64,000 bases of DNA from Bacillus norwichensis (lineage in GTDB: Bacteria > Bacillota > Bacilli > Bacillales > Bacillaceae_C), in contig NZ_JACSPV010000005.1 in assembly GCF_014836955.1 (NCBI RefSeq), positions 60,717-124,716 on the forward strand, read 5' to 3'. Each line of letters begins with the position of its first letter. The first letter of the stretch is position 1. The position numbers and the translations under genes are program-made. Below the pieces are notes generated by a model. It was not told the DNA's origin. It worked only from the letters and a program-made list of their open reading frames with translations, and did not search any database. Positions 8,556 through 16,806 of the stretch are shown here, in pieces.

Positions 8556-9377
8556 CTACAATTTTTTTGCATCGTAGCTTCCCAGAATACGCACATTGTG
8601 GCCGTATGTACGCAAAATAGTAATTGCTTTCTGCATATTGACCTCTTGCACGCCCATTTGAGCTTCAACAAAAAAGCGATATGTTCCAAGCTTCTTCTTC
8701 GTAGGACGCGATTCGATCCACGACAAGTTGATATCTAACGATGAAAAGACGTTCAGAATGATTGCGAGCAAACCAGGTCTGTCCTCCCCAGGCGTGATAA
8801 GCAGCATCGATTTGAGGGACTTCGAAACTTCAGGTTTTTCGTTCGTGACGATTAGGAACCTAGTTGAATTGCCTTCGAAATCCTGGATATTTCTTTTAGC
8901 AATCTCAAGTCCAAATGTGTCAGCCGCCAGCTCTGACGCAATGGCACCCGCGTTTTTGTTATTAGCTTTAACAAGAGATTCCGCCGCATTCGCCGTGCTG
9001 CTGAAATGCTTCGTCTTCGCCTGGAGCTTCCGGGTAAAATCCCTACACTGGGCAAGAGCCGGGCCAATCGACCAGATTTCACTGATATCATCGACATCCG
9101 CCCCTTCTACCGTTAACAAATGAAGGGCAATCGGTAAAATGGCCTCTCCTTCGATCCATACATCATGATTAATCAAGCCGTCCGTTGTCATTGTGATTGT
9201 GCCTTCAATCGCATTTTCAATCGGTACAATCCCCTTATTCACTTCATGCTCCGCCACCGCTTCGAGCACATCGACAATCCCGTCGTACATCACGAGCTCC
9301 GTGCCATCAGTCGGAAAAAAGCGTAACGCAGCTTCTTCTGAAAAAGTCCCCTTCGGACCTAAATACGCAACCTTCAA
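8556..9377 (-). CDS. pheA: Prephenate dehydratase
   Basis: It would convert prephenate to phenylpyruvate in phenylalanine synthesis. The 273-residue protein has the periplasmic-binding-like catalytic domain ('YLGPKGTFSEEAA', 'GIVPIENAIEGTI', 'STRFLIV', residues about 5-180) and a C-terminal ACT domain ('GLLAIILNVFSSLDINLSWIESRP') containing the ESRP phenylalanine-binding motif. The start is TTG at 9377 with AGGGG eight bases upstream. The DsbA-family gene lies about 45 bp downstream and may be cotranscribed. trpE and pheA, both drawing on chorismate, are near neighbours. Confidence 0.93.
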   Translation of the reverse strand: MKVAYLGPKGTFSEEAALRFFPTDGTELVMYDGIVDVLEAVAEHEVNKGIVPIENAIEGTITMTTDGLINHDVWIEGEAILPIALHLLTVEGADVDDISEIWSIGPALAQCRDFTRKLQAKTKHFSSTANAAESLVKANNKNAGAIASELAADTFGLEIAKRNIQDFEGNSTRFLIVTNEKPEVSKSLKSMLLITPGEDRPGLLAIILNVFSSLDINLSWIESRPTKKKLGTYRFFVEAQMGVQEVNMQKAITILRTYGHNVRILGSYDAKKL

Positions 9378-9909
9378 ATTAAATACCCCTTTAATGAAAA
9401 ATTGAATGGAGAAACCTCCTGCTCAAGCTCCTTCGTCTTACGAAACCTGATTAAGCTGTGATCCTTAAAAAAAGTGACTAGCGCATCCGCTAATTACATG
9501 ATCAAGAGGTGAGACAAATGCAAGCGTTCAACCAGAGAATTTTATAAAATTCATACTTTTATGTATGAGTTCTTCCAGAAGTTGAGCAAGATGCAGTCAT
9601 ACTGAACCTCGAAATCCACGAGTACTTATGCGGGAGTTCTTCAAATCTGCGCTTAGTTGATTACATATGTTCATACTCGTGATCAAGGGCTTCCTCAGCC
9701 ACTCGGATTCCTGGGTAAAATTGCGCAGGTTATGCTCGGGTTCTCCCTGTAATTGTTCATGCTTCTATGCACAAGGTAACTCGACGTATGCATTTCTTGA
9801 ACAAGCAACTCACAGCTTCCCTTCCCGGTCTGTGAAAATAATTCCACACGACGTTGCAAACTGCCTGCGCTTAATCTCTAAGCGCTCCATCTCTATCTCG
9901 AAATAGTTC
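9378..9909. other. Long non-coding or decayed stretch upstream of pheA
   Basis: No intact gene is seen over about 530 bp. On the minus strand a frame starting near 9890 ('MERLEIKRRQFATSCG') reads on only through several internal stops, so it may be a decayed coding region. A small hairpin (CATAC/GTATG) lies near 9560. The pheA ribosome site is at the left end. No known leader or riboswitch was recognised. Confidence 0.4.
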
Positions 9910-9914
9910 CTTAT

Positions 9915-9946
9915 TAGAAAGAAGTTCCGGCTTACAACCGGAACTT
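9915..9946 (-). terminator. Terminator downstream of ppaC
   Basis: A perfect 9-bp stem (9922-9930 with 9938-9946) with a 7-nt loop is followed on the minus strand by CTTTCT. Confidence 0.7.
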
Positions 9947-9955
9947 ACCACTTTT

Positions 9956-10885
9956 TTATTTGCTTAATGCGTCTGTCAAAGTTGGGACGATCTGTTTTTT
10001 GCGAGAGACGACACCTTTTAATACGCATAGGTTTTGATCCAATGATACGTTGAATGCCTGCTCGACGCTTTGTGCCGCTTTTCCGCTGGCAATTGCTGTA
10101 GAGTCGTTTGTCAAAATGTCTGTAACGACAAACAGGAACAGGTCCAATCCGCGTTCTTCCACTGCACGCTCCATCGCCTCTTCAATTTCAGGTTTGCGTG
10201 CAAGGATCTCCTCAACACCGATAGCATTCACTTGTGCAATTTCAACTTTGGCTTGTCCCATTTGGAATGGCTTCGCATCCAGTGACAACAATTCTTCCGC
10301 TGTTTTGTCGCTAACGTCCGCTCCCGCTTTCAGCATGTTCATTCCATATTCTTCTGGATCCACACCTGCGATTTCAGCAAGCTCGCGGGCAGCCTGAACG
10401 TCGCGCTCCGTGCAAGTTGGAGATTTAAAAAGAAGAGAGTCTGAAATGATCGCTGACAATGCGAGCCCTGCAATGTCTTTTTCGATTTCCACACCGTTTT
10501 CTTCATACATTTTTTTCAAAATGGTTGCTGTACAGCCAACAGGCTCCACACGGAAGTAAAGCGGTTCGCTTGTTTCAAAGTTAGCGACACGGTGGTGGTC
10601 AATGACCTCGACTACTTGGACTTTTTGAATGTCATCTGCACTTTGCGGGCGTTCGTTGTGGTCAACCAGAATGACCTTGCTTACTTCATTCGACACTGTG
10701 CTCACTTCACGCGGCGCTTCCGCGTTAAACGTCTTAAGCGCGTATTCCGTTTCACCATTCACAGCTCCGAGGCGGACCGGTTCTACGTTTTCTCCTAACT
10801 TTGTTTTTAAATCAGCATAGACAAGCGCTGAACAAATGGAATCTGTATCAGGATTTTTATGACCGAAAATGAGAATTTTTTCCAT
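9956..10885 (-). CDS. ppaC: Manganese-dependent inorganic pyrophosphatase (family II)
   Basis: It hydrolyses pyrophosphate released by biosynthesis, in the cytosol, with Mn2+. The 309-residue protein shows the DHH-family signatures: '[15 protein letters not shown]' near residue 8, 'LVDHNERPQ', and '[12 protein letters not shown]' with the DHH triad near residue 97. The C-terminal DHHA2 domain contains the substrate-binding 'SRKKQIVP'. It is a single gene with its own terminator, divergent from the penicillin-binding protein gene. Confidence 0.95.
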   Translation of the reverse strand: MEKILIFGHKNPDTDSICSALVYADLKTKLGENVEPVRLGAVNGETEYALKTFNAEAPREVSTVSNEVSKVILVDHNERPQSADDIQKVQVVEVIDHHRVANFETSEPLYFRVEPVGCTATILKKMYEENGVEIEKDIAGLALSAIISDSLLFKSPTCTERDVQAARELAEIAGVDPEEYGMNMLKAGADVSDKTAEELLSLDAKPFQMGQAKVEIAQVNAIGVEEILARKPEIEEAMERAVEERGLDLFLFVVTDILTNDSTAIASGKAAQSVEQAFNVSLDQNLCVLKGVVSRKKQIVPTLTDALSK

Positions 10886-10983
10886 GACTCTACTCCTTGT
10901 TTTCTGATGATTTTTTATGATAACTATTTTAACATATCAAGGTATCTTAGTGTTAAAATGACAAGGTGAGGAGGCGTGTACAT

Positions 10984-12978
10984 ATGAAAAAATGGTTCGG
11001 AATGTTGTTATTGCTGATTAGTATTGTGTTAATCACCGGCTGCAACAAGGAGCCGAAGCCTGAAGAACGTTTCACAGCTTATGTTCAAGAATGGAATAAG
11101 CAGAATTTTGATAAGATGTATGATTATCTCTCCGAAGAGGCGCAGGAAAAGGTTTCAAAGAAAGATTTTACGGATAGATATAAAAAAATCTACAGCGATT
11201 TGCAGATAAAAAACTTAAAAGTGGACTTCAAGGCTCCTGAAGAAGTGGAGGAAAAGGATGGAATCGTCAAATTTCCTTTTCATGTAAAAATGGACAGTCT
11301 TGCAGGCGAAATCGCGTTTGACCATACCGCTGTGTTGAAAAAAGAAGAGCGGGACGATGCTAAAAGCTGGTTTGTGAACTGGGATACGGCATTTATTTTT
11401 CCAAATCTGGAAGAAGGCGACAAAATCAGTCTCCCGACTACTCCAGCCAAACGCGGCGATATCGTTGATAAAAACGGGGCAGACCTTGCTGCGACTGGAA
11501 AAGTGACCGAAATCGGTATTATCCCTGGCGAGATGGGCGACGATGAGGAAAAAATCATCAAGAAAGTTGCCGACTTGCTTGGGTTGAGCGAGGAAAAGAT
11601 CACAAAAGACCTCTCTGCCTCCTGGGTTGAACCGGAACACTTTGTACCCATCAAAAAAATTCCGGGTGATGCCAATGATTTATTGGAAAAACTTACAGCC
11701 ATCCCTTCTGTCAATAATCGCACTGTCCAAGCACGGGTGTACCCGCTTGGTGAAGCAGCTGCCCATTTGATTGGGTATGTGGGGCCGATTACAGCCGAAG
11801 AGCTGGAAAAAGCAGACAGTCAATACCAAAGCTCGGATGTGATTGGAAAAAGAGGTTTGGAGCAGGTTTTTGAAAAGAAGCTGAAAGGCGAAAGTGGCGT
11901 TAAAATTGTCATCAACAAGAAAGATGGAACGGAAGAAGTGTTAGCGGAAAAAGAAGTCAAAGATGGGGAAGACATTCAGCTGACAATTGATGCCGGTGTT
12001 CAGAATAAAATTTTTAACGAATTAAAAGACGAAACAGGAACGGCTGCCGCACTTAACCCAGTAAGCGGTGAAACACTCGCGTTGGTGAGCAGCCCAAGCT
12101 TCGACCCTAATACATTGTCATTGGGTGCGACGGCAAAGGATTGGGAGAAAATCGAAAAGAATAAGAAAGAACCGTTAATGACCAGATTCAAAAATGGCTA
12201 CGCACCAGGTTCTGTGATGAAACCGATCACGACGGCGATCGCACTTGAAGCGGGCGCGGTTGATTGGAACAAAACATATGATATCAAGGGATTGTCCTGG
12301 CAAAAAGATTCTTCGTGGGGGGGTTATTCCGTAACAAGAGTCTCTGACACGAACGGAGCGGTTAATCTGGAAAAAGCGCTCGTACTCTCAGATAATATTT
12401 TCTTTGCAAGGACTGCATTAGACCTTGGTAAAGATAAGTTTGTGGCAGGATTGAAGACTTTCGGGTTTGAAGAGGATATCCCAGACTATGCTTTCCCGCT
12501 GGAACAATCGAAAATTGGTAAAATTGATACGGACATTGCATTGGCTGATTCTTCCTATGGACAGGGACAGATTGAAATGACCATCGTCCATTTGGCAACA
12601 GCATATACCCCCCTTATGAATAAAGGAAATATGATCCAGCCTACCTTAGTAAAAGGTGAGACGGATGGTGCTATCTGGAAAAAAAGCGTCATGAGTGAAA
12701 AAACTGCAGCAGATATTCAGAATGCCTTGCTGAAAGTCGTCGAGGACCCGAAAGGAACGGCACGCGGTGCCAAAATCGCTGGTAAGCGAATTGCTGGAAA
12801 AACCGGCACTGCTGAGTTAAAGGCAAAACAAGGTGAAAAAGGAAAAGAGAATGGCTTCTTCGTAGCTTATGATACAGAAAAACCAGACATGCTAGTGGCC
12901 ATGATGGTCGAAGACGTTTTGGGCCGGGGTGGTTCAAAGCCGGCAGTAGATCGAGTGAAAAAAGTGTTCGAAAAATAA
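10984..12978 (+). CDS. Class B penicillin-binding protein with MecA-type N-terminal domain (PbpC-like lipoprotein)
   Basis: This is a peptidoglycan transpeptidase anchored outside the membrane. The start at 10984 has GGAGG nine bases upstream. The N-terminus is a lipoprotein signal ending in the lipobox 'LITGC'. An NTF2-like MecA_N domain follows ('ERFTAYVQEWNKQNFDKMYDYLS'), then the dimerisation domain ('KRGDIVDKNG', 'RVYPLGEAAAHLIGYVG'). The transpeptidase domain has SVMK, SDN and KTG motifs. The layout matches Bacillus PBP3 (PbpC) and MecA-like proteins, about 665 residues. The low beta-lactam affinity known for MecA should not be assumed. Confidence 0.9.
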   Translation: MKKWFGMLLLLISIVLITGCNKEPKPEERFTAYVQEWNKQNFDKMYDYLSEEAQEKVSKKDFTDRYKKIYSDLQIKNLKVDFKAPEEVEEKDGIVKFPFHVKMDSLAGEIAFDHTAVLKKEERDDAKSWFVNWDTAFIFPNLEEGDKISLPTTPAKRGDIVDKNGADLAATGKVTEIGIIPGEMGDDEEKIIKKVADLLGLSEEKITKDLSASWVEPEHFVPIKKIPGDANDLLEKLTAIPSVNNRTVQARVYPLGEAAAHLIGYVGPITAEELEKADSQYQSSDVIGKRGLEQVFEKKLKGESGVKIVINKKDGTEEVLAEKEVKDGEDIQLTIDAGVQNKIFNELKDETGTAAALNPVSGETLALVSSPSFDPNTLSLGATAKDWEKIEKNKKEPLMTRFKNGYAPGSVMKPITTAIALEAGAVDWNKTYDIKGLSWQKDSSWGGYSVTRVSDTNGAVNLEKALVLSDNIFFARTALDLGKDKFVAGLKTFGFEEDIPDYAFPLEQSKIGKIDTDIALADSSYGQGQIEMTIVHLATAYTPLMNKGNMIQPTLVKGETDGAIWKKSVMSEKTAADIQNALLKVVEDPKGTARGAKIAGKRIAGKTGTAELKAKQGEKGKENGFFVAYDTEKPDMLVAMMVEDVLGRGGSKPAVDRVKKVFEK

Positions 12979-13026
12979 GAGGGTGGTACGACCGCGAAAG
13001 GCAGTCCTTGGGGACTGCCTTTATTT
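12979..13026 (+). terminator. Terminator with a T-box-like preceding motif
   Basis: A strong hairpin AAAGGCAGTCC/GGGACTGCCTTT is followed by ATTT just after the penicillin-binding protein gene. Immediately before it, GGGTGGTACGACCGCG resembles the T-box antiterminator sequence, but no stem I or specifier exists here. Confidence 0.75.
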
Positions 13027-13064
13027 AATATGAAACGAAGGATGGATGCGGGGGGCTTGGATGC

Positions 13065-13134
13065 GGGGGTCTGACCCCCACTACGTTAATGCGTTACCAC
13101 TTTAATGTTCTGGGGGTCAGACCCCAAAAATAAG
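13065..13134. repeat. REP-like composite palindrome, copy 4, with edge duplication
   Basis: GGGGGTCTGACCCCC and GGGGGTCAGACCCC flank a variable core. The right edge AGACCCCAAAAATA occurs twice in direct succession. Confidence 0.9.
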
Positions 13135-13161
13135 ACCCCAAAAATACGAAACAATCAATTA

Positions 13162-13193
13162 CCGGACGCCCCGCGTCCGGTTTCCTCTTTTTT
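13162..13193 (+). terminator. Hairpin terminator between the PBP and SAM hydrolase genes
   Basis: The stem CCGGACGC/GCGTCCGG is followed by a pyrimidine tract with six T on the plus strand. Confidence 0.6.
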
Positions 13194-13197
13194 CGAT

Positions 13198-14037
13198 CTA
13201 TGATTTTTTTATAAAAACTTTCCAATCGACACCAGTTCCAATTTTGTATTTTTTGGCAAAGGATTGCTGGTTGATAGCGACTGCTACGTTGTCAAGCGAG
13301 TTGATATAAATCAACGACTCCCCTTTTTCAGTCGCGGCGAAGGATCTCCCATAGACCATCTCCCTCTCAAATACGATGGCGGATTCGTGTTCGATCGTAA
13401 TTTTTACTAAATCACCATACTGAACCTGCAGGTCGATCAGTAAAGAGCGACTGATGTTTGTCCATACATTTCCATAACGCACATCGAGAACATCAATGAT
13501 TCCATGCAGCACTCCATCCGACATGTTGGCATCCATGGAAGGAAGCATAACGAGGTTTTCCAGATCAATCTGCGACCCCACCTGTTCAAAGCTGATGACT
13601 CCCGCAGCTAGCCGCGCACCTGTGTAGGCATAAATATCCCTACCATGAAACGTATGGGATGCGCCAGAATTCGGCAGACGGTTGACCTTTTCATCAATCA
13701 TCCTCATTTCAGTGATCCCGATTTCTTTATTGATATGCGTGAGCGTCCCGTTATCCGGCGTAACGACAAAGTGATTGGATGCAGTTCGAGCGACAACGCT
13801 GTTGCGGTCGGTTCCCACTCCTGGATCCACGACCGAAACAAAGACTGAGTTTTCCGGCCAATAAGCAATTGTCTGCAGCAGCCGGTAAGAACCCTCCCAT
13901 ATATCAAATGGGGGAATTTCATGAGTGAGATTATAGATTTTCAGGTTCTGGTTTACAGAATTAGCCACTCCATACATGGCACTGACCGCACCATCACCTA
14001 AGCCAAAATCCGATTGAAGTATTAAAGGGTTGCCCAC
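13198..14037 (-). CDS. SAM hydrolase / SAM-dependent halogenase superfamily protein (DUF62)
   Basis: Proteins of this family in most bacteria hydrolyse S-adenosylmethionine to adenosine and methionine; rare relatives are chlorinases or fluorinases. The 279-residue protein has 'LQSDFGLGDGAVSAMYGV' at the N-terminus, 'VSVVDPGVGTDR' with the catalytic-type Asp and Arg, and 'TFHGRDIYAYTGARLA' with the His. Together these give the Asp-Arg-His set of the hydrolases. A hydrolase rather than a halogenase is the likely role. It is monocistronic in this window, with a long unexplained upstream region. Confidence 0.85.
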   Translation of the reverse strand: MGNPLILQSDFGLGDGAVSAMYGVANSVNQNLKIYNLTHEIPPFDIWEGSYRLLQTIAYWPENSVFVSVVDPGVGTDRNSVVARTASNHFVVTPDNGTLTHINKEIGITEMRMIDEKVNRLPNSGASHTFHGRDIYAYTGARLAAGVISFEQVGSQIDLENLVMLPSMDANMSDGVLHGIIDVLDVRYGNVWTNISRSLLIDLQVQYGDLVKITIEHESAIVFEREMVYGRSFAATEKGESLIYINSLDNVAVAINQQSFAKKYKIGTGVDWKVFIKKS

Positions 14038-14407
14038 CGTCTTCTTCCTCTCTTATTATGAAATTTCGAATAATTTTTGGTTGAAAAATATTGATACGAA
14101 TAATACGCTATCTTAATACACACATCGCTCTTTGTCAAAGCTCTCTGTAGTTTCATCCGGAATTGGAAGGGGAATAACAAATAAGCGACAAAGACACGGG
14201 GGTTTGCCGCTGTTCTTCCTTCGGTTACATCAGCCGAAACCTTTTACCGCAATGCGGGGGAATCTTATGAAAAAAGCGAGTTTCCATTCAAACAAGTCTG
14301 TGGAAAAATAGTCCACTCTCCCAGAAAGGGTGTGCGAATTCCACAAGCAAGTTCGTTACTCCACGTTTTCTCCTATCAGGTACCTCTATTTCATTTCCTT
14401 TGGAAAA
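14038..14407. other. 370-bp intergenic region with several hairpins, function unknown
   Basis: No gene is seen. Read on the minus strand, toward the SAM hydrolase, it can form CCGCA/TGCGG, TTCGG/CCGAA and an AGCGGC/GTCGCT stem in series, which could be a structured leader. It does not match a riboswitch class that I can recognise. Confidence 0.4.
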
Positions 14408-14410
14408 AAG

Positions 14411-14434
14411 AAAAAACGCCTTCCAGCGTTTTTT
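14411..14434 (-). terminator. Terminator of nadA
   Basis: The stem AAAAACGC/GCGTTTTT with loop CTTCCA lies just after the nadA stop. The U-rich 3' side is on the minus-strand transcript. Confidence 0.8.
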
Positions 14435-14438
14435 CGGC

Positions 14439-15545
14439 TTATGAAAGCTCCAACATACGATCGAGCGCCAACTTTGCGAATTTTGCTGTTTTATCGTCTA
14501 CTTCAATCACATTGTGCTCCTCGCCCTCGGCAATCGTTTCGAGACACCAAACAAGGTGCGGGAGGTCAATCCGATTCATCGTCAAACACGGGCACATATG
14601 CGGATTCAATGAAATGATATGCTTGTCGGGATGATCCTTAATGAGACGATTCACCAGATTCATTTCTGTTCCAATCGCCCAGGCAGATCCTGGATCCGCA
14701 TTTTCGATCACCTTGATAATATAGCTTGTTGACCCATTCATATCTGAAAGTGCGACGACTTCACGTGAGCATTCCGGATGGACAAGTACCTTCATTTCGG
14801 GATGTTTGCTCCGAACATCTTCGATATTTTTCACTGTAAAATTCTCATGAACAGAGCAATGCCCTTTCCATAGCAGAACTTTTATTTTCTCAACAGGTCC
14901 GTCGAACTCCAGTTCATCCGTGATCGGATTCCAGACGGCCATTTCATCCAGACCTACGCCCAAGTTGTATGCCGTGTTTCGTCCGAGATGCTGGTCCGGT
15001 AAAAACAAGATTCTATCTTTTTGCTCAAAAGCCCAGCGAACCATCTCTTCGGCGTTGGACGAAGTGACAGTTGCACCGCCATTTTCCCCAACGAATGACT
15101 TGATTGCAGCGGTCGAATTGACATAAGTGAGTGGAAGAATCGTATCTCCAAATATGGCAGTCAGCTTTTCCCACGCACGCTCAGTCTGATAAATGTCGGC
15201 CATGTCCGCCATTGAGCAGCCCGCACGCATGTCCGGCAAATAGACTTTTTGTTCCTTTGTTGTCAGGATATCCGCCGTCTCCGCCATAAAATGGACGCCG
15301 CAAAATACGATGTGTTCCGCTTCTTCGTTCTTTTCACAAAGCTGTGCAAGCTGCAGCGAATCGCCAGTAGCATCGGCAAATTGGATGATTTCATCCTTTT
15401 GATAATGATGTCCAGGAATATAAAGCTTGTTTCCAAGTGCAGCCTTCACGGCGCGCACCCTCTTCTCAAGCTCCTCCGTTGACATGTTTCGATACTTTTC
15501 CGACAGCACATTTGTCTGCTTTTCCAACGTTTGAAAAATACTCAT
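14439..15545 (-). CDS. nadA: Quinolinate synthase
   Basis: A [4Fe-4S] enzyme that condenses iminoaspartate with dihydroxyacetone phosphate to form quinolinate in de novo NAD synthesis. Motifs seen are '[19 protein letters not shown]', '[14 protein letters not shown]', '[14 protein letters not shown]' and the C-terminal '[16 protein letters not shown]', which supply the cluster cysteines. The start is placed at the ATG at 15545, giving 368 residues; the frame extends seven codons further up. It is separated from nadC by the tandem array at 15634-15922, so its cotranscription with nadB and nadC is uncertain. Confidence 0.93.
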   Translation of the reverse strand: MSIFQTLEKQTNVLSEKYRNMSTEELEKRVRAVKAALGNKLYIPGHHYQKDEIIQFADATGDSLQLAQLCEKNEEAEHIVFCGVHFMAETADILTTKEQKVYLPDMRAGCSMADMADIYQTERAWEKLTAIFGDTILPLTYVNSTAAIKSFVGENGGATVTSSNAEEMVRWAFEQKDRILFLPDQHLGRNTAYNLGVGLDEMAVWNPITDELEFDGPVEKIKVLLWKGHCSVHENFTVKNIEDVRSKHPEMKVLVHPECSREVVALSDMNGSTSYIIKVIENADPGSAWAIGTEMNLVNRLIKDHPDKHIISLNPHMCPCLTMNRIDLPHLVWCLETIAEGEEHNVIEVDDKTAKFAKLALDRMLELS

Positions 15546-15633
15546 ACCTCTATATTCCTCCCTCATTATAAAATAAGCAGGCTTCGCTGCTCCGCAGTAG
15601 TTTGCTCCCCTGAAACGGTCCGGCGGTTCTGCC

Positions 15634-15922
15634 GGATAGTAAAGTGCACAAAGTGGATAGTATTCTTGAATTTCGGATAGTCATTCCGGAAACTCGACAG
15701 TTTTTCTGGATTTCGGATTGTATTTACGAAAACTGGATAGTATTCTTGAACTTCGGATTGTATTTACAAAAACCAGACAGTATTCTCGAACTCCGGATAG
15801 TCATTCCGGAAACTCGACAGTTTTTCTGGATTTCGGATTGTATTTACGAAAACTGGATAGATTTCTATACTTCGGATAGTATTTACACAAACTCAGGAGT
15901 ATTTCTGATTTCCGAAGAGTAA
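15634..15922. repeat. Degenerate 20-21 bp tandem array between nadC and nadA
   Basis: About 13-14 units resemble GGATAGTATTTNCGAAACTC. A longer 120-bp unit is nearly duplicated: 15661-15780 and 15781-15900 align position by position. An open frame through it (15644-15922) only reflects the repeat phase and has no ribosome site. Confidence 0.85.
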
Positions 15923-15969
15923 TTTGTGTATCACCGAGTTTTTTCATCCCTTAAATCTCGCTCCACCGC

Positions 15970-16806
15970 TCAATCTCCGATCTTTACCTTTGCGCTTATA
16001 TCCAGCGCAGAAACGGAATGGGTCAAAAATCCAAGCGAAATATAATCGACGCCCGTGTCGCGATACGATACGAGGTTCTCCATTGTGATTCCACCGGAGG
16101 CCTCTGTCACAATACTTTCCGGGATCAGTTCAATCCACTCCCGAATTTCTTCTGGGGTCCTATTGTCGAACATGATGACATCCGCCTTTGCAGCTACGGC
16201 TTCGAGCACCATTTCCTTCGTTTCGGTTTCGACTTCGACTTTGACCATATGTCCCGACTTTTCCCGAACGGCTGCCACCGCGCCAGCAATTGATCCAGCG
16301 AATGCGATGTGGTTGTCTTTTAGCATGGCCCCATCGTACAAACCGTAGCGATGATTTTGTCCCCCGCCGCAACGGACAGCGTATTTTTCGAGCATCCTCA
16401 AACCTGGGGTTGTTTTCCTTGTGTCGCAAATTTTCGTATGCTCACTGCCCAGTGCTTCAACGGCTTGCTTCGTTTTTGTTGCAATACCGCTCATTCTCTG
16501 AACTAGGTTCAGAATAACTCGTTCCCCCTTTAACAAACTGGATACCGATCCTTTTACGGTTACAAGCACCTGCCCTTTCTCAATTTTCTCTCCATCACAG
16601 ACAAAGATTTCATATTGCAGTTCTGAATCAAGAAGCGGATAACCTGTCCGGATGATCTCTTCTCCACAAAATATGCCGTTGTCTTTTGCAATAAAATGGA
16701 CTTCGCCTCGCTGCCCATCTCCAAATATTTGGCTCGTGACGTCACGGTCTCCAATATCTTCAAGAAAAAAGTGCTCAAGTTGCAACCGCAGTTTCAATTT
16801 GTTCAT
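15970..16806 (-). CDS. nadC: Nicotinate-nucleotide pyrophosphorylase (carboxylating), quinolinate phosphoribosyltransferase
   Basis: It converts quinolinate and PRPP to nicotinate mononucleotide. The 278-residue protein has 'EDIGDRDVTSQIF' at the N-terminus, 'RVILNLVQRMSGIATKT', 'DTRKTTPGLRMLEKYAVRCGGGQNHRYGLYDGAMLKDNH' and 'VEVETETKE', all hallmarks of the family. The open frame starts at 16875, but I choose 16806 because AAAGGAA precedes that ATG. This still overlaps the 3' end of nadB by 32 bp, implying translational coupling. Confidence 0.93.
   Translation of the reverse strand: MNKLKLRLQLEHFFLEDIGDRDVTSQIFGDGQRGEVHFIAKDNGIFCGEEIIRTGYPLLDSELQYEIFVCDGEKIEKGQVLVTVKGSVSSLLKGERVILNLVQRMSGIATKTKQAVEALGSEHTKICDTRKTTPGLRMLEKYAVRCGGGQNHRYGLYDGAMLKDNHIAFAGSIAGAVAAVREKSGHMVKVEVETETKEMVLEAVAAKADVIMFDNRTPEEIREWIELIPESIVTEASGGITMENLVSYRDTGVDYISLGFLTHSVSALDISAKVKIGD

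Noticed and set aside
14330-14634. Two overlapping short plus-strand frames at the end of nadA
   Set aside because: They overlap the nadA 3' end and terminator in antisense and lack ribosome sites.
15644-15922. 92-codon frame through the 20-bp repeat array
   Set aside because: The protein merely mirrors the DNA repeat period, has no ribosome site, and the frame is open only because of unit phase.
15634-15922. Possible CRISPR array
   Set aside because: Units are degenerate and contiguous, with no unique spacers of constant length and no cas genes nearby.
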